Shown piece by piece: positions 1 through 10,853 of a stretch of DNA of 64,000 nt. The stretch lies in the NCBI GenBank assembly GCA_023159155.1, contig JAJNNX010000033.1, positions 434,001 to 498,000 on the forward strand, in the 5' to 3' direction. How positions within the stretch are numbered: position 1 is the first letter of the stretch; every line of letters starts with the position of its first letter. The notes under the pieces are model-generated. The model saw only the letters and a program-made list of their open reading frames with translations, made no database searches and was not told the DNA's origin. The position numbers were made by a program, and so were the translations under genes. The stretch comes from Ustulina deusta. Its lineage: Eukaryota; Ascomycota; Sordariomycetes; Xylariales; Xylariaceae.

Positions 1-2129
1 GATCTCCAAGCAATGTATTCGTTATTCTTTTCGTTTTCCCTTGCATCTGGATCCTGGCTTGCTCTCCCGTAAGGGGGTTAACTTTGAATATACAGCGCTG
101 AATATGAGTCCAGAGGGTGGAGTTGACGGGAACAGTTTGACTTTCATGCGTGCCTTCAGGTTTGATATGTGAAATATCGTGCGTAGGAGAGTGTCTTCCC
201 GAGATGTTGTAGGATAGATAGTTTAGATAGCTTCGTTCGCTGCAAGCCCCTAACGACTGAAAATGCCTATCTGTGGCGGAGCACGAAGCTAAACTCGAGG
301 GGGAGCATGATTGCTGTAGTCTGTGACAGAAGTGGCATACTGACCTAGGAATAGGTAAATCCAAATAATGACTGCCATCTTGTAATATCGTTGTGGTCTG
401 GTTCCTGGGGCTGCTCTAATTGTTGAGCCGCAACCTTGGCCAGCACGCTTGAGAGGCACCGTCGATAAAGTAAGAACAATGGCTACCCTAAGCCCTTGAG
501 AATGGACCGAAAATAATATAGTCAGCTGACCAGACACAAGCTTCTCTACGATCATGTTCGGCACCCGCGTACTCAAAGCGTCGTTGAGTCGAGTCGCGCA
601 ACGGGGCAAAGAGACTCGTCTAAACCTAGAGAAACTAAGGGAGATTGTTAGCTAGATGGAGTTTTATCATTGACCTCGATATCGAAACCCACCTTCACGA
701 GGCGCTGGAGATTCTGGAAGAGAAATTACAGCATTGACAGTAATAGTTTTGGGGATATGGTTTCAAATGGGGGACGGTGGCTTATTCTTTCTTTTATTAT
801 CTTCAATCGAGGGTCTCGTAGTTCATCGCTTAGAAATGGGCGGCAGCGCACCTAAATATGTCACCCTCAATCACCCGTGGGCTGGTTGTCAACAACGCAG
901 CACGATAAAGGATAACCTGGAACAACAGTTGCTAGCAATCTCATCTACAAATCTACCTGCTCACTTCAAGATGCAATCATGTTTCGCTAGGCCATCAGAG
1001 CAGAGAATGAACTTGTTCGGTAAGAAAATTATCGCCGTAATCTGGTCCTACCAAGCAGACAAGTAAGATGTAAGTCGGCACGAAGCGGATATCGTTCGTT
1101 TTTTTCTCTTCTTTTTTTCTTCCTTTTTTTTTTTTTGCCAATAATCAACACCATCCCTGCATTTAATCCCAAAACGATATTGGCAGATACTGAAGTAGAG
1201 TGGGTGGAACATGAGGTAGCAGAACAAGGGGTTGTATAGGTAGTCAACGCGATAAATATGGGCAGCCTCTGTTTATTAGAACATCACATTTCATTCTTTT
1301 AGCTAGCTATTGCGTCAAACCAAGTTACGTTCTATTATGGTCGTCTATTTCCCCAATTGGAAAGTTACGATTTATACAAGGAATTGTAGGTATAGTCCAT
1401 CTCCTCGTACAAAGGCAAGGTGAAAACCCCTATATAACTGAGCCTACTCACATTGTCCACTTCAATCCCTCAATGATCGATCTTAGAGAGGTGACTTAAA
1501 GTAGAATCGGCAGCCTTGAAAGTAAGATCATGAGATATGTAAAACTAGCGTTCATAACTAGCGTTCATATCTTAAAGCTAGCCAATCTCAAGACAAAGTT
1601 ATGGCGTGGGGTTAAACGATTTCCGCCAATCCGCCACCCATCGCAGTCTTTGCACCCTTGGCACTCTTGGCAGTTAATTGTTAAAGCTAATAAAAGTCTA
1701 GACTACTATTCACCTTTTGAAAGCTGGCTATGTCTACTAGTCCTTGGAAAGGGGTGCCCTTTCATGAGATGAGTGAATTTTAGCCTGAATTCTCGCTTTT
1801 GTCTATGCACAATTCATATTCATGTATGAAAAAGCCAGTGCACAACAAAGATGCTTGTTATTCGTTGAAAGCTTAGGTCAATGAGTTGTAGCATGTAAGG
1901 ACAGAGAAAACAGCATAGGAGTCCCATTATAAAACGGTATTCCCACCTTGCTCACACAGTTAGTTCTAGTCAATCCAAAGCTCATATCTCTCTCATTTCA
2001 CCATCATTCTTGCAAAAACTAGATTATAAAAGACACACCATCAAACTTCGGAGCCTAGCGACTAGGTAACTTCCACAGGACACTAATAACTTCGATTCAT
2101 CAATATTCATCTTGGTCGTATAGAGCACA
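1..2129. other. Intergenic region, no gene seen; holds repeat copy A
   Basis: Only short overlapping reading frames occur here, none with recognisable protein character or supported splice sites. The stretch contains a pyrimidine/poly-T tract (about 1099-1136), the first copy of a diverged repeat (about 1296-1480), and near its right end a TATAAA-like sequence (about 1928) that probably belongs to the promoter of the gene starting at 2130. Confidence 0.6.
1296..1480 (+). repeat. Diverged direct repeat, copy A
   Basis: This block matches 3100-3285 in the same order and orientation. Shared words include AGGAATTGTAGG, GAGCCTACTC and TGTCCACTTCAAT, joined by segments that differ mostly by C/T or G/A changes. 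By eye about two thirds of positions agree. No coding potential is visible. It could be a relic of a short transposon or of a segmental duplication; the abundance of transitions would fit repeat-induced point mutation, which is inference. Confidence 0.65.
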
Positions 2130-2810
2130 ATGACTTCCCAGCAGAGCACAGACCAAAACTTGCCGACGAGATACATATTCGTTCCAGCCAAGGGCTACCC
2201 GGAAGTATCTGAGGGGTGGGTATCCATGATCTTTTCATGGAAACTAAACAGCCTTGACCTTGTCGCTTGTCGGCTGCCACCTCTCTACGGCTTCGGATCA
2301 AGGTCTCAAGAGAATATTTTCGCATGTATGAACGCACAGGCCCTATTCGCGAGCCAGGTAATGCGGGAGCCCTTCGGCGAATTCGCGGTTCTCTACTTGA
2401 AAGGCGAGTGGGGTTTTTCAAGGATCGGCATGCCTGACTGGAACTCTACAATGGCTCTCGTGAAGGAGCATGCGGAAGACGACGCCTGGATCGGAGATAA
2501 GTGCCCTGTCTCGGATGGCGCAAGCGTAAACGAGTTCTACGCTCGTTTGCTGATCCGTACCACGCAGCGCTTGAAATATCAGGAGAAAGATAATCGACGA
2601 CTGGACTGGTTGCGTGCCGGTGATTATGAGGATCAGTGCTGGGTTCTTTTCTTCTCTCTAGCCTATCTCCAGTTCGAGGCGATGGATTTCAACAAGGACC
2701 ACGCATCGTTCAGGGATCTGGTTTCTCGCTACAACGACAAGACGGCGGATATCGGATCATTCTTTGACGAGATCCCCAAGCTCATGGGCCTGAGAGATAA
2801 GAAGGAATAA
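2130..2810 (+). CDS. Hypothetical protein, 226 aa, single exon
   Basis: An uninterrupted frame of 226 codons starts at the first ATG downstream of a TATAAA-like element and a pyrimidine-rich leader, with A at -3. I recognise no family. The protein begins with a polar stretch, has no signal peptide and no clear membrane segment. It is rich in aromatic and acidic residues (segments such as DWLRAGDYEDQCW and LAYLQFEAMDFN) and ends in a charged KKE tail, so a soluble globular protein is likely. It stands alone and is bracketed by the two copies of a diverged repeat (1296-1480 and 3100-3285), so it may have moved or been duplicated with them. A gene is likely because the frame is long, starts well and has balanced composition; the function is unknown. 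Confidence 0.6.
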   Translation: MTSQQSTDQNLPTRYIFVPAKGYPEVSEGWVSMIFSWKLNSLDLVACRLPPLYGFGSRSQENIFACMNAQALFASQVMREPFGEFAVLYLKGEWGFSRIGMPDWNSTMALVKEHAEDDAWIGDKCPVSDGASVNEFYARLLIRTTQRLKYQEKDNRRLDWLRAGDYEDQCWVLFFSLAYLQFEAMDFNKDHASFRDLVSRYNDKTADIGSFFDEIPKLMGLRDKKE

Positions 2811-3505
2811 ACTATGACGCACATGCAGAAGTTCGGCAAGAAGTCAATTAATTTAACACTTAATGCGATTTCAAGAATCGCTACCGTGGCCATCGGAAAG
2901 GGATATACCTGGATGGAGATTGTGTGCGGCCAGTAGAAGTATTACACGTGGCAAAACGGCAATCCGTAATATTGGAGTAGAGCAAGTGGACTTTAAGTGG
3001 CTGAGGAGCAGACGTTCAGTCGATAGGTGGCTGAACAGTTGAAAAGGGGTGCTCAATACTAAGAGAGAGAGAGAAGCATCGCGAGAGTGACACTGTTTTC
3101 CTTAGTTATTAGTTATTGCGTTGAATTAAGATATAGTCTACTATGGTTGCTTGATCCCCCAATTAAAATTATACGTATTTGCACTAGGAATTGTAGGGAC
3201 AGCCTATCTCGTAGTGTAAGGGCAAGGCGAGTACCCCCATATACATGAGCCTACTCGCAATGTCCACTTCAATGTACGTATTGATTAATTCAAATACCAC
3301 AAACTAAGAAAAGAAAAATACAATGTGACGCAATAGGAATTCTCTCTAGATGGGATTCTGATTCTAAATTAAAGAATTAGTTAATACTGATAAGCTTAGA
3401 AGCTAAGTTCCCTGAGGCGGGCAATCTATCCTCATATCGTAACTTAAGAGTGATACTCTCGCCAGGCCACTCTACTCAAGATGGCAACCTCTCGTCGTGG
3501 TGTTC
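2811..3505. other. Intergenic region, AT-rich, holds repeat copy B
   Basis: No gene is visible. The stretch contains the second repeat copy (about 3100-3285), followed by an AT-rich segment (about 3285-3420) that separates it from the 3' end of the reverse-strand oxidase gene. Confidence 0.6.
3100..3285 (+). repeat. Diverged direct repeat, copy B
   Basis: Partner of the block at 1296-1480 in the same orientation, about 1.8 kb apart. The copies are collinear over about 185 bases, including the shared AGGAATTGTAGG and GAGCCTACTC words. Together they bracket the gene at 2130-2810. Confidence 0.65.
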
Positions 3506-6150
3506 TCAGACGCCAGGGAAGGTGAAACCCGGCAGGTTTGGCCAGTTGCCAATCTTCGCCGGGTCACCTCCGATGCGGACCCAAACGGCATGGCTCGGCG
3601 TCGGGCCATCCAAAACAAAGAGCTGATACCAGGCTGGCGGGCTGACATTTGCGTTCGGCGGCGCCGTGACGCTGCACGCGCTGCCCTTGCAGGAAAATGC
3701 CGGGAATATGGTCCGCTGACCCATGTTGTTGCCATGGGTTGAGCCGACTGCAGCGATGAGCGACACCTTGACGGCGCCGGTGAACTTCGAGGTCAGCGTG
3801 AAAGACACAGTCTGGCCGTAGGCCCAGTCCTTGTTCGTGATAGTGAACGTTGGCTTCGGCGCCCCGGACAGGATGTAGTCGGGCGAGAAGTACTCGAGTC
3901 GGTACTCCTCTGGGTTGACCCCGTCCTGCGGGTCGGATCCTGAGACTAGGACACGTCCGTCATTCATCAGGACGGCCTCGGAGTGGTATAGGCGCGCGAT
4001 GGTCGAGCTGGCCAGCTGCATCATCCGCGAGCCGACTGGTTGGGAAGGATCGTACATCACAGCGCCTTTGTTCGGGTTCGTGGCTAGGCCGAAGCCTGCA
4101 CGCCCGTTGACGGCGCCGTTGAGAATTATATAGCGTCCGTCGGGGAGGCCTACCATGCATGAAACAACACGGGTCGATGGCTAAAGTAGGAGGTTAGCAG
4201 AGGAGTCCTAAGCGTCATAGAGGAAGCAGGCGAGGGTAGAGGAGACAAAAGGGGGCTGCTCACCATTCTCTCAATAGCCCACTCGGCACCCGCAACGTCT
4301 GGCTGAGTGGATATACAGTTGTCCAGGCCGAAGTTGGCACCGTCAGTTGTACCACCACAAATTAGCACGGTCAACGGGTCGGTGTATGGCGCATGCTGGG
4401 GCAAGAGGCTCAGCGTTCCTTGGAGGGGGTAGTTTCGTCCGGCTTCGGGGTTGTTGACGGCTCCGGGCATCGCCGGCAGCTTTCTGATCGTTTTGAAGTC
4501 AGTTTGTGAGATAAGTCGGGCTTCATTATATTGAGCGAAAAATATGCTACCCGAAGGTAGAATGGCCACGAAGGGGTACGAGTTAATCTTCTCGACGTTC
4601 TCGAGGTAATCTAGGTATGTTGAGTTTGTGACTCCAGCAGGCCTTGGTAGGATCTCGGCGGTTGGAACTACTGGGCCGTCCGACCCGTCCTCGCCGCCCA
4701 CGACGAGAATGGATCCGTTACTGAGCGTCATCGCAGTCGGGTACCAGCGGGCATCCAAGAGTGACAGCGTAGTCAGGTCCTCCTCCCAGTCGTTTGTCCC
4801 GTTCTTACCTAAGCCCAGCTCGGGCGTGAAGAGCCGGACGCCGTACAGCGACTCAAGTGACCATCCCCCGACGTTTATCTGGCGCCCGGCCTTATCGGGG
4901 AGCACCAGAGACGCGGAGCAGAAGACGTCGGTTTTAAGCTGGAGCTCGCGGAAGGCCTTACCGTATTGCGGCGCAAGCGTGGGATCGAACTCAAATGAGC
5001 CGCTGCTGTTGTCGTAGACCTGCGTGCCATGCTTCTCCACGAAAACGACCTTTTCATTGATGCCAACAGTGCTGATCAGGGGTAAAAGGGGTGCCGACAT
5101 GATGAAATCATAGCGTCCAGCTTCGTTACCTTCAGCAGTCGACCATGCCGTCAAAGGTGCACCAGTCCACACGTAGTACGACAGTCTATTGCCGCCACCT
5201 AACAGCTCGTTAGTCACGCGTTCATGTCAAAATGGAATTGTTGAACAAACCGCAGAGGTGGATAGGGTCGCCTGGGCACGTAACACTGCAATCGGACTCT
5301 GGCGCCTTGGTGACTGTTGTGATATCGCCACAAACTAGACACACTCATGTTAGTCTTGCCACCAAAAGAAAACAAGATTGAATTCTCAATCACTTACAAC
5401 ACTGGTAGCCATATTCGAGACCGCCCGCACTGTAACCGAATCGACTACAGCCAGCTATGCAAGCCTCAACTGTGGCATTTGTCTGGTCTATACTCATCCA
5501 CGGCAGAACCCGGTTGTCGATAGAGTCGCTGTGTTTGCAATTAGCTTCCCGGAACAGATTCAGATCTTCATTCGCCCTCCGTAGCCAATACATACACAAC
5601 GCATCCATAGTACTCCCAGGAGTCGGGCAGATTGTCTGTCAGCGCAGTGGGCGCCTGGTATACCACAAGGGTGTCGTTTGAAAAGACAGAGAGCCTATTT
5701 CCAGCACCACAATCCTGGGAGGCATCGCCTGAGCAAGCCATGCTACAGTCCGAGTCGTCTGTCAAGTTGGCGCCATTCCGGACGAAATTATCACAAAAGC
5801 ATTGGCTCGCGTATTCCAATCCCGCCACACTGTAGCCAGCGCCAATACAGATATTGACGCAAGATTGGACTGTGAGATTATTGCTATCCGGCTGCTGAGT
5901 CGTGAGGGCGCGGCCACTGCTGCCCTCGGTAAAGCATCCCCTGTAAGCCCAGGTACCTGGGAGCTTAGGCACGGACCCCAGAGGTGATGGGGTGGGATCT
6001 GGCGGGTCAGCTGCTGCCACAGCTCTTGGGACGATACCTGCTGTCACCGTCTACATTTTGTTAGAGCACGGCACGAACACATTATGAGGCGACGAGGCGT
6101 ACCTGAATCGCAAGGGTCGCCGCGGCGACAGACCAACGAAGGGATGACAT
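3506..6150 (-). CDS. Secreted WSC-domain glyoxal/galactose oxidase (AA5 copper radical oxidase)
   Basis: Six exons (6103-6150, 5596-6050, 5398-5528, 5251-5334, 4264-5198, 3506-4180) join in phase to 775 residues. Exon 1 encodes a signal peptide ([15 protein letters not shown]). Two WSC carbohydrate-binding domains follow (about residues 48-142 and 160-248), each with the Cys pattern around [13 protein letters not shown] or [13 protein letters not shown]. The rest is the beta-propeller of glyoxal oxidase plus the C-terminal DUF1929 Ig-like domain. By family analogy the copper ligands and cofactor residues are a Cys in TDVFCSAS (about 333), Tyr in ARWYPTAM (about 392), the Tyr-His pair in LYHSEAV and the His in GSTHGNN. 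The family oxidises aldehydes or alcohols outside the cell and makes H2O2; substrate is not readable here. Intron 4 uses a GTTTGT donor; the others are near consensus. Confidence 0.9.
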
Positions 6151-6656
6151 CACTTAGGAATCACACAAAATTCAAAAAAGTGAGCAACGAGTGTGGTCAA
6201 TTGTGAGAAAGACTCTGTTGATTGAGCAGGGTCCCAAAGGTATTAATTTACATTGCGAGTGGGCTGTGAGCTGATATCCTAGTGCGCCTGAATGCAACTG
6301 TAGTGGCGGGCTGAGGCGTGAGTAGAGGCCATATACCGTTAGTATCATGCAGCTGTTAGTGTATCTAAAACACCGCTGGTTCGACCCAGAGATGTGAAGG
6401 TGGCTGTGATTCGGAGCGTCGGAGTGCGGTGAGCTGTACATGTATGCATGTAGGTCAGTTATACGAGGAGCGATGGGATTTTCATTTCCAAAACCGGCAG
6501 CACGATGTAACGCTGGTATCGAGCTGAAAAGCGTTTTCGTAAACCTCAACTTTTCATTGTTTGCGTCAATATTGTGCATAAACAATGCTAACGAAAAGTA
6601 TTTAATAGCCTATGGTAGATTATGATTTTCTTTGTACATCATCCAGGCGCCGAGAC
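6151..6656. other. Intergenic spacer between two reverse-strand genes
   Basis: No gene is seen. This holds the promoter side of the oxidase gene and the 3' flank of the BYS1-like gene. Confidence 0.5.
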
Positions 6657-7300
6657 CTAGGCGCCGACACAGAGCTCGGCCTCCAGATTCACAGGTGGTG
6701 GACAGCGATATACCTTCTTAACTGCGGGTGTACTGTAGCAGTCCACCTGATTAGCAGCACAGTCAAAGATCTCGCAGCCTTTGCCTGGAGTTAGGATGTT
6801 GTGTGAGTCGGCGAATGGGTTTCCCCATTCTCTGTATCAACGTCAGCGGAAGGAAGAACATGCCAGAGGTCAATTAATATAAATAGGACAACGAACGCGC
6901 TGAATTCATCTATGGAGATGCAGGTGTTAGCATGCGCAATTTCGGTTAAGATAAATACGAGAATTGGCTTACAGTACACGTAATCGGGGTTCGAGGAGAG
7001 CGAGTAGCCGAAGAAGAGCGGGTTGCTGAGCGTCTTGGTTGTGGCGAGTTTAACGGTCTACATATGTGGTCAGATTACTCCACCTTAACGACGTGGAGGT
7101 CAGACGAGACGTACGGATCCGGATAGCCGGAAATCCTCCGCATAGCGGCCTCCGGGTGGGACAGCAGTTAGAGTGCCCGCGGTGCTCCCGTCATAGGGGA
7201 ATGACTGAACATAGATTGTAGAGTTACAGGAGCTGGTGACCACAGCCTTCTGGGCAGACACACCACAGACAAAAAGAGCAGCACCCGTGATGATCTTCAT
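6657..7300 (-). CDS. BYS1-like small secreted protein
   Basis: Four exons (7115-7300, 6973-7057, 6897-6909, 6657-6831) join in phase to 152 residues. The start MKIITGAALFVCGVSA is a signal peptide. The mature part resembles the fungal BYS1 (Blastomyces yeast-phase-specific) family: an N-terminal TSSCNSTIYVQS segment, then LSNPLFFGYSLSSNPDYVYY, GNPFADSHNILTPG, and a C-terminal Cys-rich part with CEIFDCAAN and CPPPVNLEAELC. The fold is probably thaumatin-like; molecular function of the family is not established. Exon 3 is only 13 bases, but it is needed to keep the frame and restores the family sequence (YYEFSAEWGNPF), so I trust it. The gene lies in the same orientation as the neighbouring secreted oxidase. 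Confidence 0.8.
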
Positions 7301-9830
7301 CTTAACGAACTAGATAGGCGAAGGTGAAGATTTGGAGATGGATTTGACCGAGAGCTGCGAATTTCTTAAGAAGATGCAACTTGGGAGATACAACAGTCTC
7401 GGAGGAGGAGAACTGTGAGCGAGAGACACTTCCCTCTTTCGTACTCCTAATAAAGAAGGACAAAGAGAGAATTTCCTTTGCTGTAGCGAGATCTCCGTTT
7501 GCGCAACAACACATACTTACAACATACCCCATTATACCCATCCTGACATCCTCGGTCTGCCCTCGGTCTGCCCTCGGTAAGCATATAACTATGATATTGG
7601 CGTGGTCTGTGGTCTGTGGTCCATGGTCCATGGTCTGGTACCTCTACGGTATTGATGATCACCAACATCTTGTGTTTTCCCAGTCTTGTTCTCTCTGTAG
7701 CACCGGACATACGAAGAAATGCCACCAAGTTCCGTAATCAGTACTACTCAGTCTCGGTTGTAGGGTACTCATAACGAATGCAGCCTGAGTACTGCTGCTG
7801 ATTACTACACTGTCCCAGCTCGTCGGCTCGTTTGGCTGTAATATCTACTCTTATCGACTTGAAGCGATGAGCCAACTACAGAGGATGTCAATGCGACCAC
7901 AATACTCGTATTCATTCAACAGGTGGGCAGATGGAGGGCATTTGTGAGGGTTGCGATCTCCAACCCTTGTCGAACTGCGCCGCTTGCTACCACGCCTACA
8001 AAATAGTCTGCATTGGGCTTCTCCCGGTCGATACAGCCCAGAGACAGAGATCACGAGCAAAGGCCATTACAGCCCAAGCTACTAGTATGACAGGTCATAT
8101 CTGTGATTATTACCAACGGCGCAGCGCAATGACGGCGTCGCTTTGCGTTGTTACACGACCCCACTGGCTTCGGACGAATAGAGATCTCAAATCGTGCACA
8201 TGTAGATGAGTTTGACGCGACGTCTTAATAGGTGGCTCTTTGCAAGGGCGTAAAGGACAAGCCGTGAAAGCGGCGGCACTGCTACGTATTCTGGTTTGTA
8301 GAGGCGTCTTCTTTGAACACTTTTCTAAACCCTCGAGAAAGGGCGTATTTGGTCCTTCAACCAGCAGCTAAGTCGGCAGCCGCCGCATGTCGAAGTTGTA
8401 TATTGATTGTCATGGGCTTCCGGGGATAGTACCGCACGGGCCTTGGGTTCGGTCCCAAGTATATTGGTCTCGTTGGTGCAACGACGTCAAGCAATCAGCG
8501 CTGTCAAAGGCCGGCACAACTGCATTGAGATCTGACTCGATCTATTTATCAGACGAAGATCGTGTCCCCTCAAGTAAATCATCTTAACAGGCAGTATATT
8601 GCGCATCATGAGCCGCAAATGTAAGGGGGCCAAGGAAGTAATACGGCTCAGGGAACAACAGCATGAACAGTCTTCGCTCGCCCACGCTGCCTCTTGCGAA
8701 GACTCCATCTCCCACAGAATATTGGCCGGCAAAGAAGAAGACAAGCGCTGACACTCAGGCATGTTGCGCAATCCCATGTGCGGTTTCTGTCATCTGGATT
8801 TCTTCATCTCATTCTGATCTGATCTCCAGTTTTTTTAGGGGCTTTTTCTTCCAATTTCTAGGTTCCTTGTTTTGATCCGCAACCATCTTGCGACAATCAG
8901 CTAACTTGCACAGCCCCCGTACATCTTCCCCCACGGCTGTTACCGGAAAACGGGGTTTCCAGGCTCGGGAGAGACAGATGTCAGATGCTGGGCGGCCTAA
9001 CCTGGCTTAGCTGATCGCAAAACACCGCTGTCTCATGGATGACAGGCGTCCTGTTTGTTGGTTCACGTGACCAAATGCAGATGGGGGTGTTTGAGAGCGG
9101 GTTTGATCTCCACGTTTGGTGTTTGAGCTCTCGACTGCGCCAAGTCGCAACCCGCCAGCCAGAGGAAGGTCAGTCACAAACCTTGGCATCCTTCTATCTT
9201 TCTGCGATCGCCAGGGATTCTCCTCCAATTCCCAGTTGCCAGGTCGAGCGCGAGACCCAACGCAAGTTGTATGATCTACTCGCGCGTGCGATCCTAATCA
9301 TCACGTCTGCATCGCTGTGCGCTTCCTATTGGTGATGTTGATGATGGGATGGTGAAAATGGTATATAGAGCATCTGAATTAAGACTGTACTAGGTCTCCT
9401 AGACCCCTTCCGCCCAAGATCATCTACAGCGCGCGTGTGCACAGGGCGCAACAGGGTTGACATATCAGAGATGTTGCGAACTGTGCTTCTCCCCAGGAGG
9501 CGCTGATCGAAGACACAATAGTACCAATCCTATAGAAGCTTATTTCGCCATACTCTCCCATAAATACCACGCCTTCCGTGCCGCTCCATTCGATCAACTT
9601 ATCTCTATCCTCCCCATCCAGCTCACTATCCCTGAATCCGCGTAGAGATTCCTCTGCCTTTCCTTTCGTTCGTCTGAGGTAATGAGACTAATACTTTGTA
9701 AACAATCATGTGCTAACCCATTCGCAGCTGTGCTCTATTTCTTTCATTCTCCCTTAACGGACTCACAACTCTGCGAGTTGTGCCCCAACTTTCCTTACTA
9801 TTGACGAGTATATTTTTCCTATCATTCAAA
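7301..9830. other. Intergenic region, no supported gene
   Basis: About 2.5 kb without a convincing gene. It contains short tandem repeats at 7548-7645. A stretch around 8220-8830 has frames with some protein-like sequence interrupted by stops, possibly an old gene relic, but no family can be assigned. The right end is the pyrimidine-rich leader of the gene at 9831. Confidence 0.5.
7548..7645. repeat. Short tandem repeats (12-mer and 7-mer)
   Basis: CTCGGTCTGCCC is repeated back to back between about 7550 and 7580. A few bases on, TGGTCTG/TGGTCCA units are repeated between about 7605 and 7640. Nothing coding is associated. Confidence 0.7.
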
Positions 9831-10347
9831 ATGAAGAGCTTCAGTGCTATCCTGGTGGTCCTGGCGGCCGGCACCTCATTTGTGGCTGCTATGCCAGCGG
9901 GTGGTATCCAGAGATATCCCGTCGAACCCCGCGGTCATCAGTTCTACGGTCCGTAGCCCAAAGTCCTCCCCTCTATAGATCGATAAAAGCGCTGACATTA
10001 ATATCCAGCCCTTCACGTTCGCGAGCCCAAGGACGGGAAGAAAAAAGATAAGAATGGCAATAATGGAAACTCAACAATCGCGGCAAGCGTAAGATTCTCC
10101 GCGCTCCTGTCGCAGTTGGTACATACTAACAAGTTTGCTTGAACCACAGCCCGCTAGCAACGGGACCGCCGACAGCAACGATGGTAATGATAAGGATAAC
10201 GGAAACGCCGGTGGTGTCGCTGGCATTCTCGAGGCCCTGCTCGGCCTCCTAAATGGCGATGCAGCCGGACAAGCAGCTGACGGCGCGGACGCAGCCAAGG
10301 CTCTAGACCCGCTAGCGATCCTCGAGGGGCTTCTCAACGCCGCTTAA
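9831..10347 (+). CDS. Small secreted protein of unknown function
   Basis: Three exons (9831-9948, 10009-10088, 10150-10347) join in phase to 131 residues; both introns are about 60 bases with good acceptors and the second has a TACTAAC branch site. The N-terminus MKSFSAILVVLAAGTSFVAA is a clear signal peptide. The mature protein has no cysteine. It has a basic, Asn/Lys-rich middle (DGKKKDKNGNNGN), an Asp/Asn/Gly linker, and a C-terminal hydrophobic/acidic helix-like part with two similar segments (GILEALLGLLNG and AILEGLLNAA). No family is recognised. Size, secretion signal and lack of known domain make it a candidate effector or wall-associated protein, which is inference only. Confidence 0.7.
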
Positions 10348-10853
10348 GAGCGTTAGACGTCATTGAGACGATGGTGTTCCGTTATAATTTCTCGGTATAG
10401 ATTGACACCATATCTGTTCACCCTCACGAATTGGGTTATGGGTGGGTTGCCTCGGATCATCAGAGGCAGGAATCGGGATTCAAGGATATGTGTATATACC
10501 CGCTTATTGTCTAGCTAGCCTAGAGCATTCGCAACATGTAGAAATCGGGCTTCTACAATGCGAACAACTGCGTAGATAATTACCATAGGGAGTAACATCT
10601 CCATATGACACTCAGACCTATTAAAAAATGAAATTTTCTGCACCGAAACGAAGCGAATAGTCATAAGATACATCCTATACTCTATTCCCTTGAGCTAAAT
10701 GAGGACAATAATACGTATAGAGCATGAACATTCATCCAATACGGCAGAGAGAATATCACTAAGGTTAGCTTTTCACCTACAACATCTATCTATCACATAT
10801 CTCAAGCCCCCAACCTTTCTTATTTCCTCCGTCTCTATAATATCCGCATCTCC
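10348..10853. other. Convergent 3' flanks, no gene seen
   Basis: This spacer lies between the 3' ends of two converging genes. It is AT-rich and presumably holds both polyadenylation regions. Confidence 0.5.

Noticed and set aside
6375..6395. GGTTCGACCC, resembling a tRNA B box
   Set aside because: No A box at the right distance and no acceptor stem pairing.
8220..8830. Possible methyltransferase-like relic (frames with LLRILVCRGVFFEHF-like sequence)
   Set aside because: Similarity is too short and vague, frames are broken by stops, and no catalytic motif can be found.
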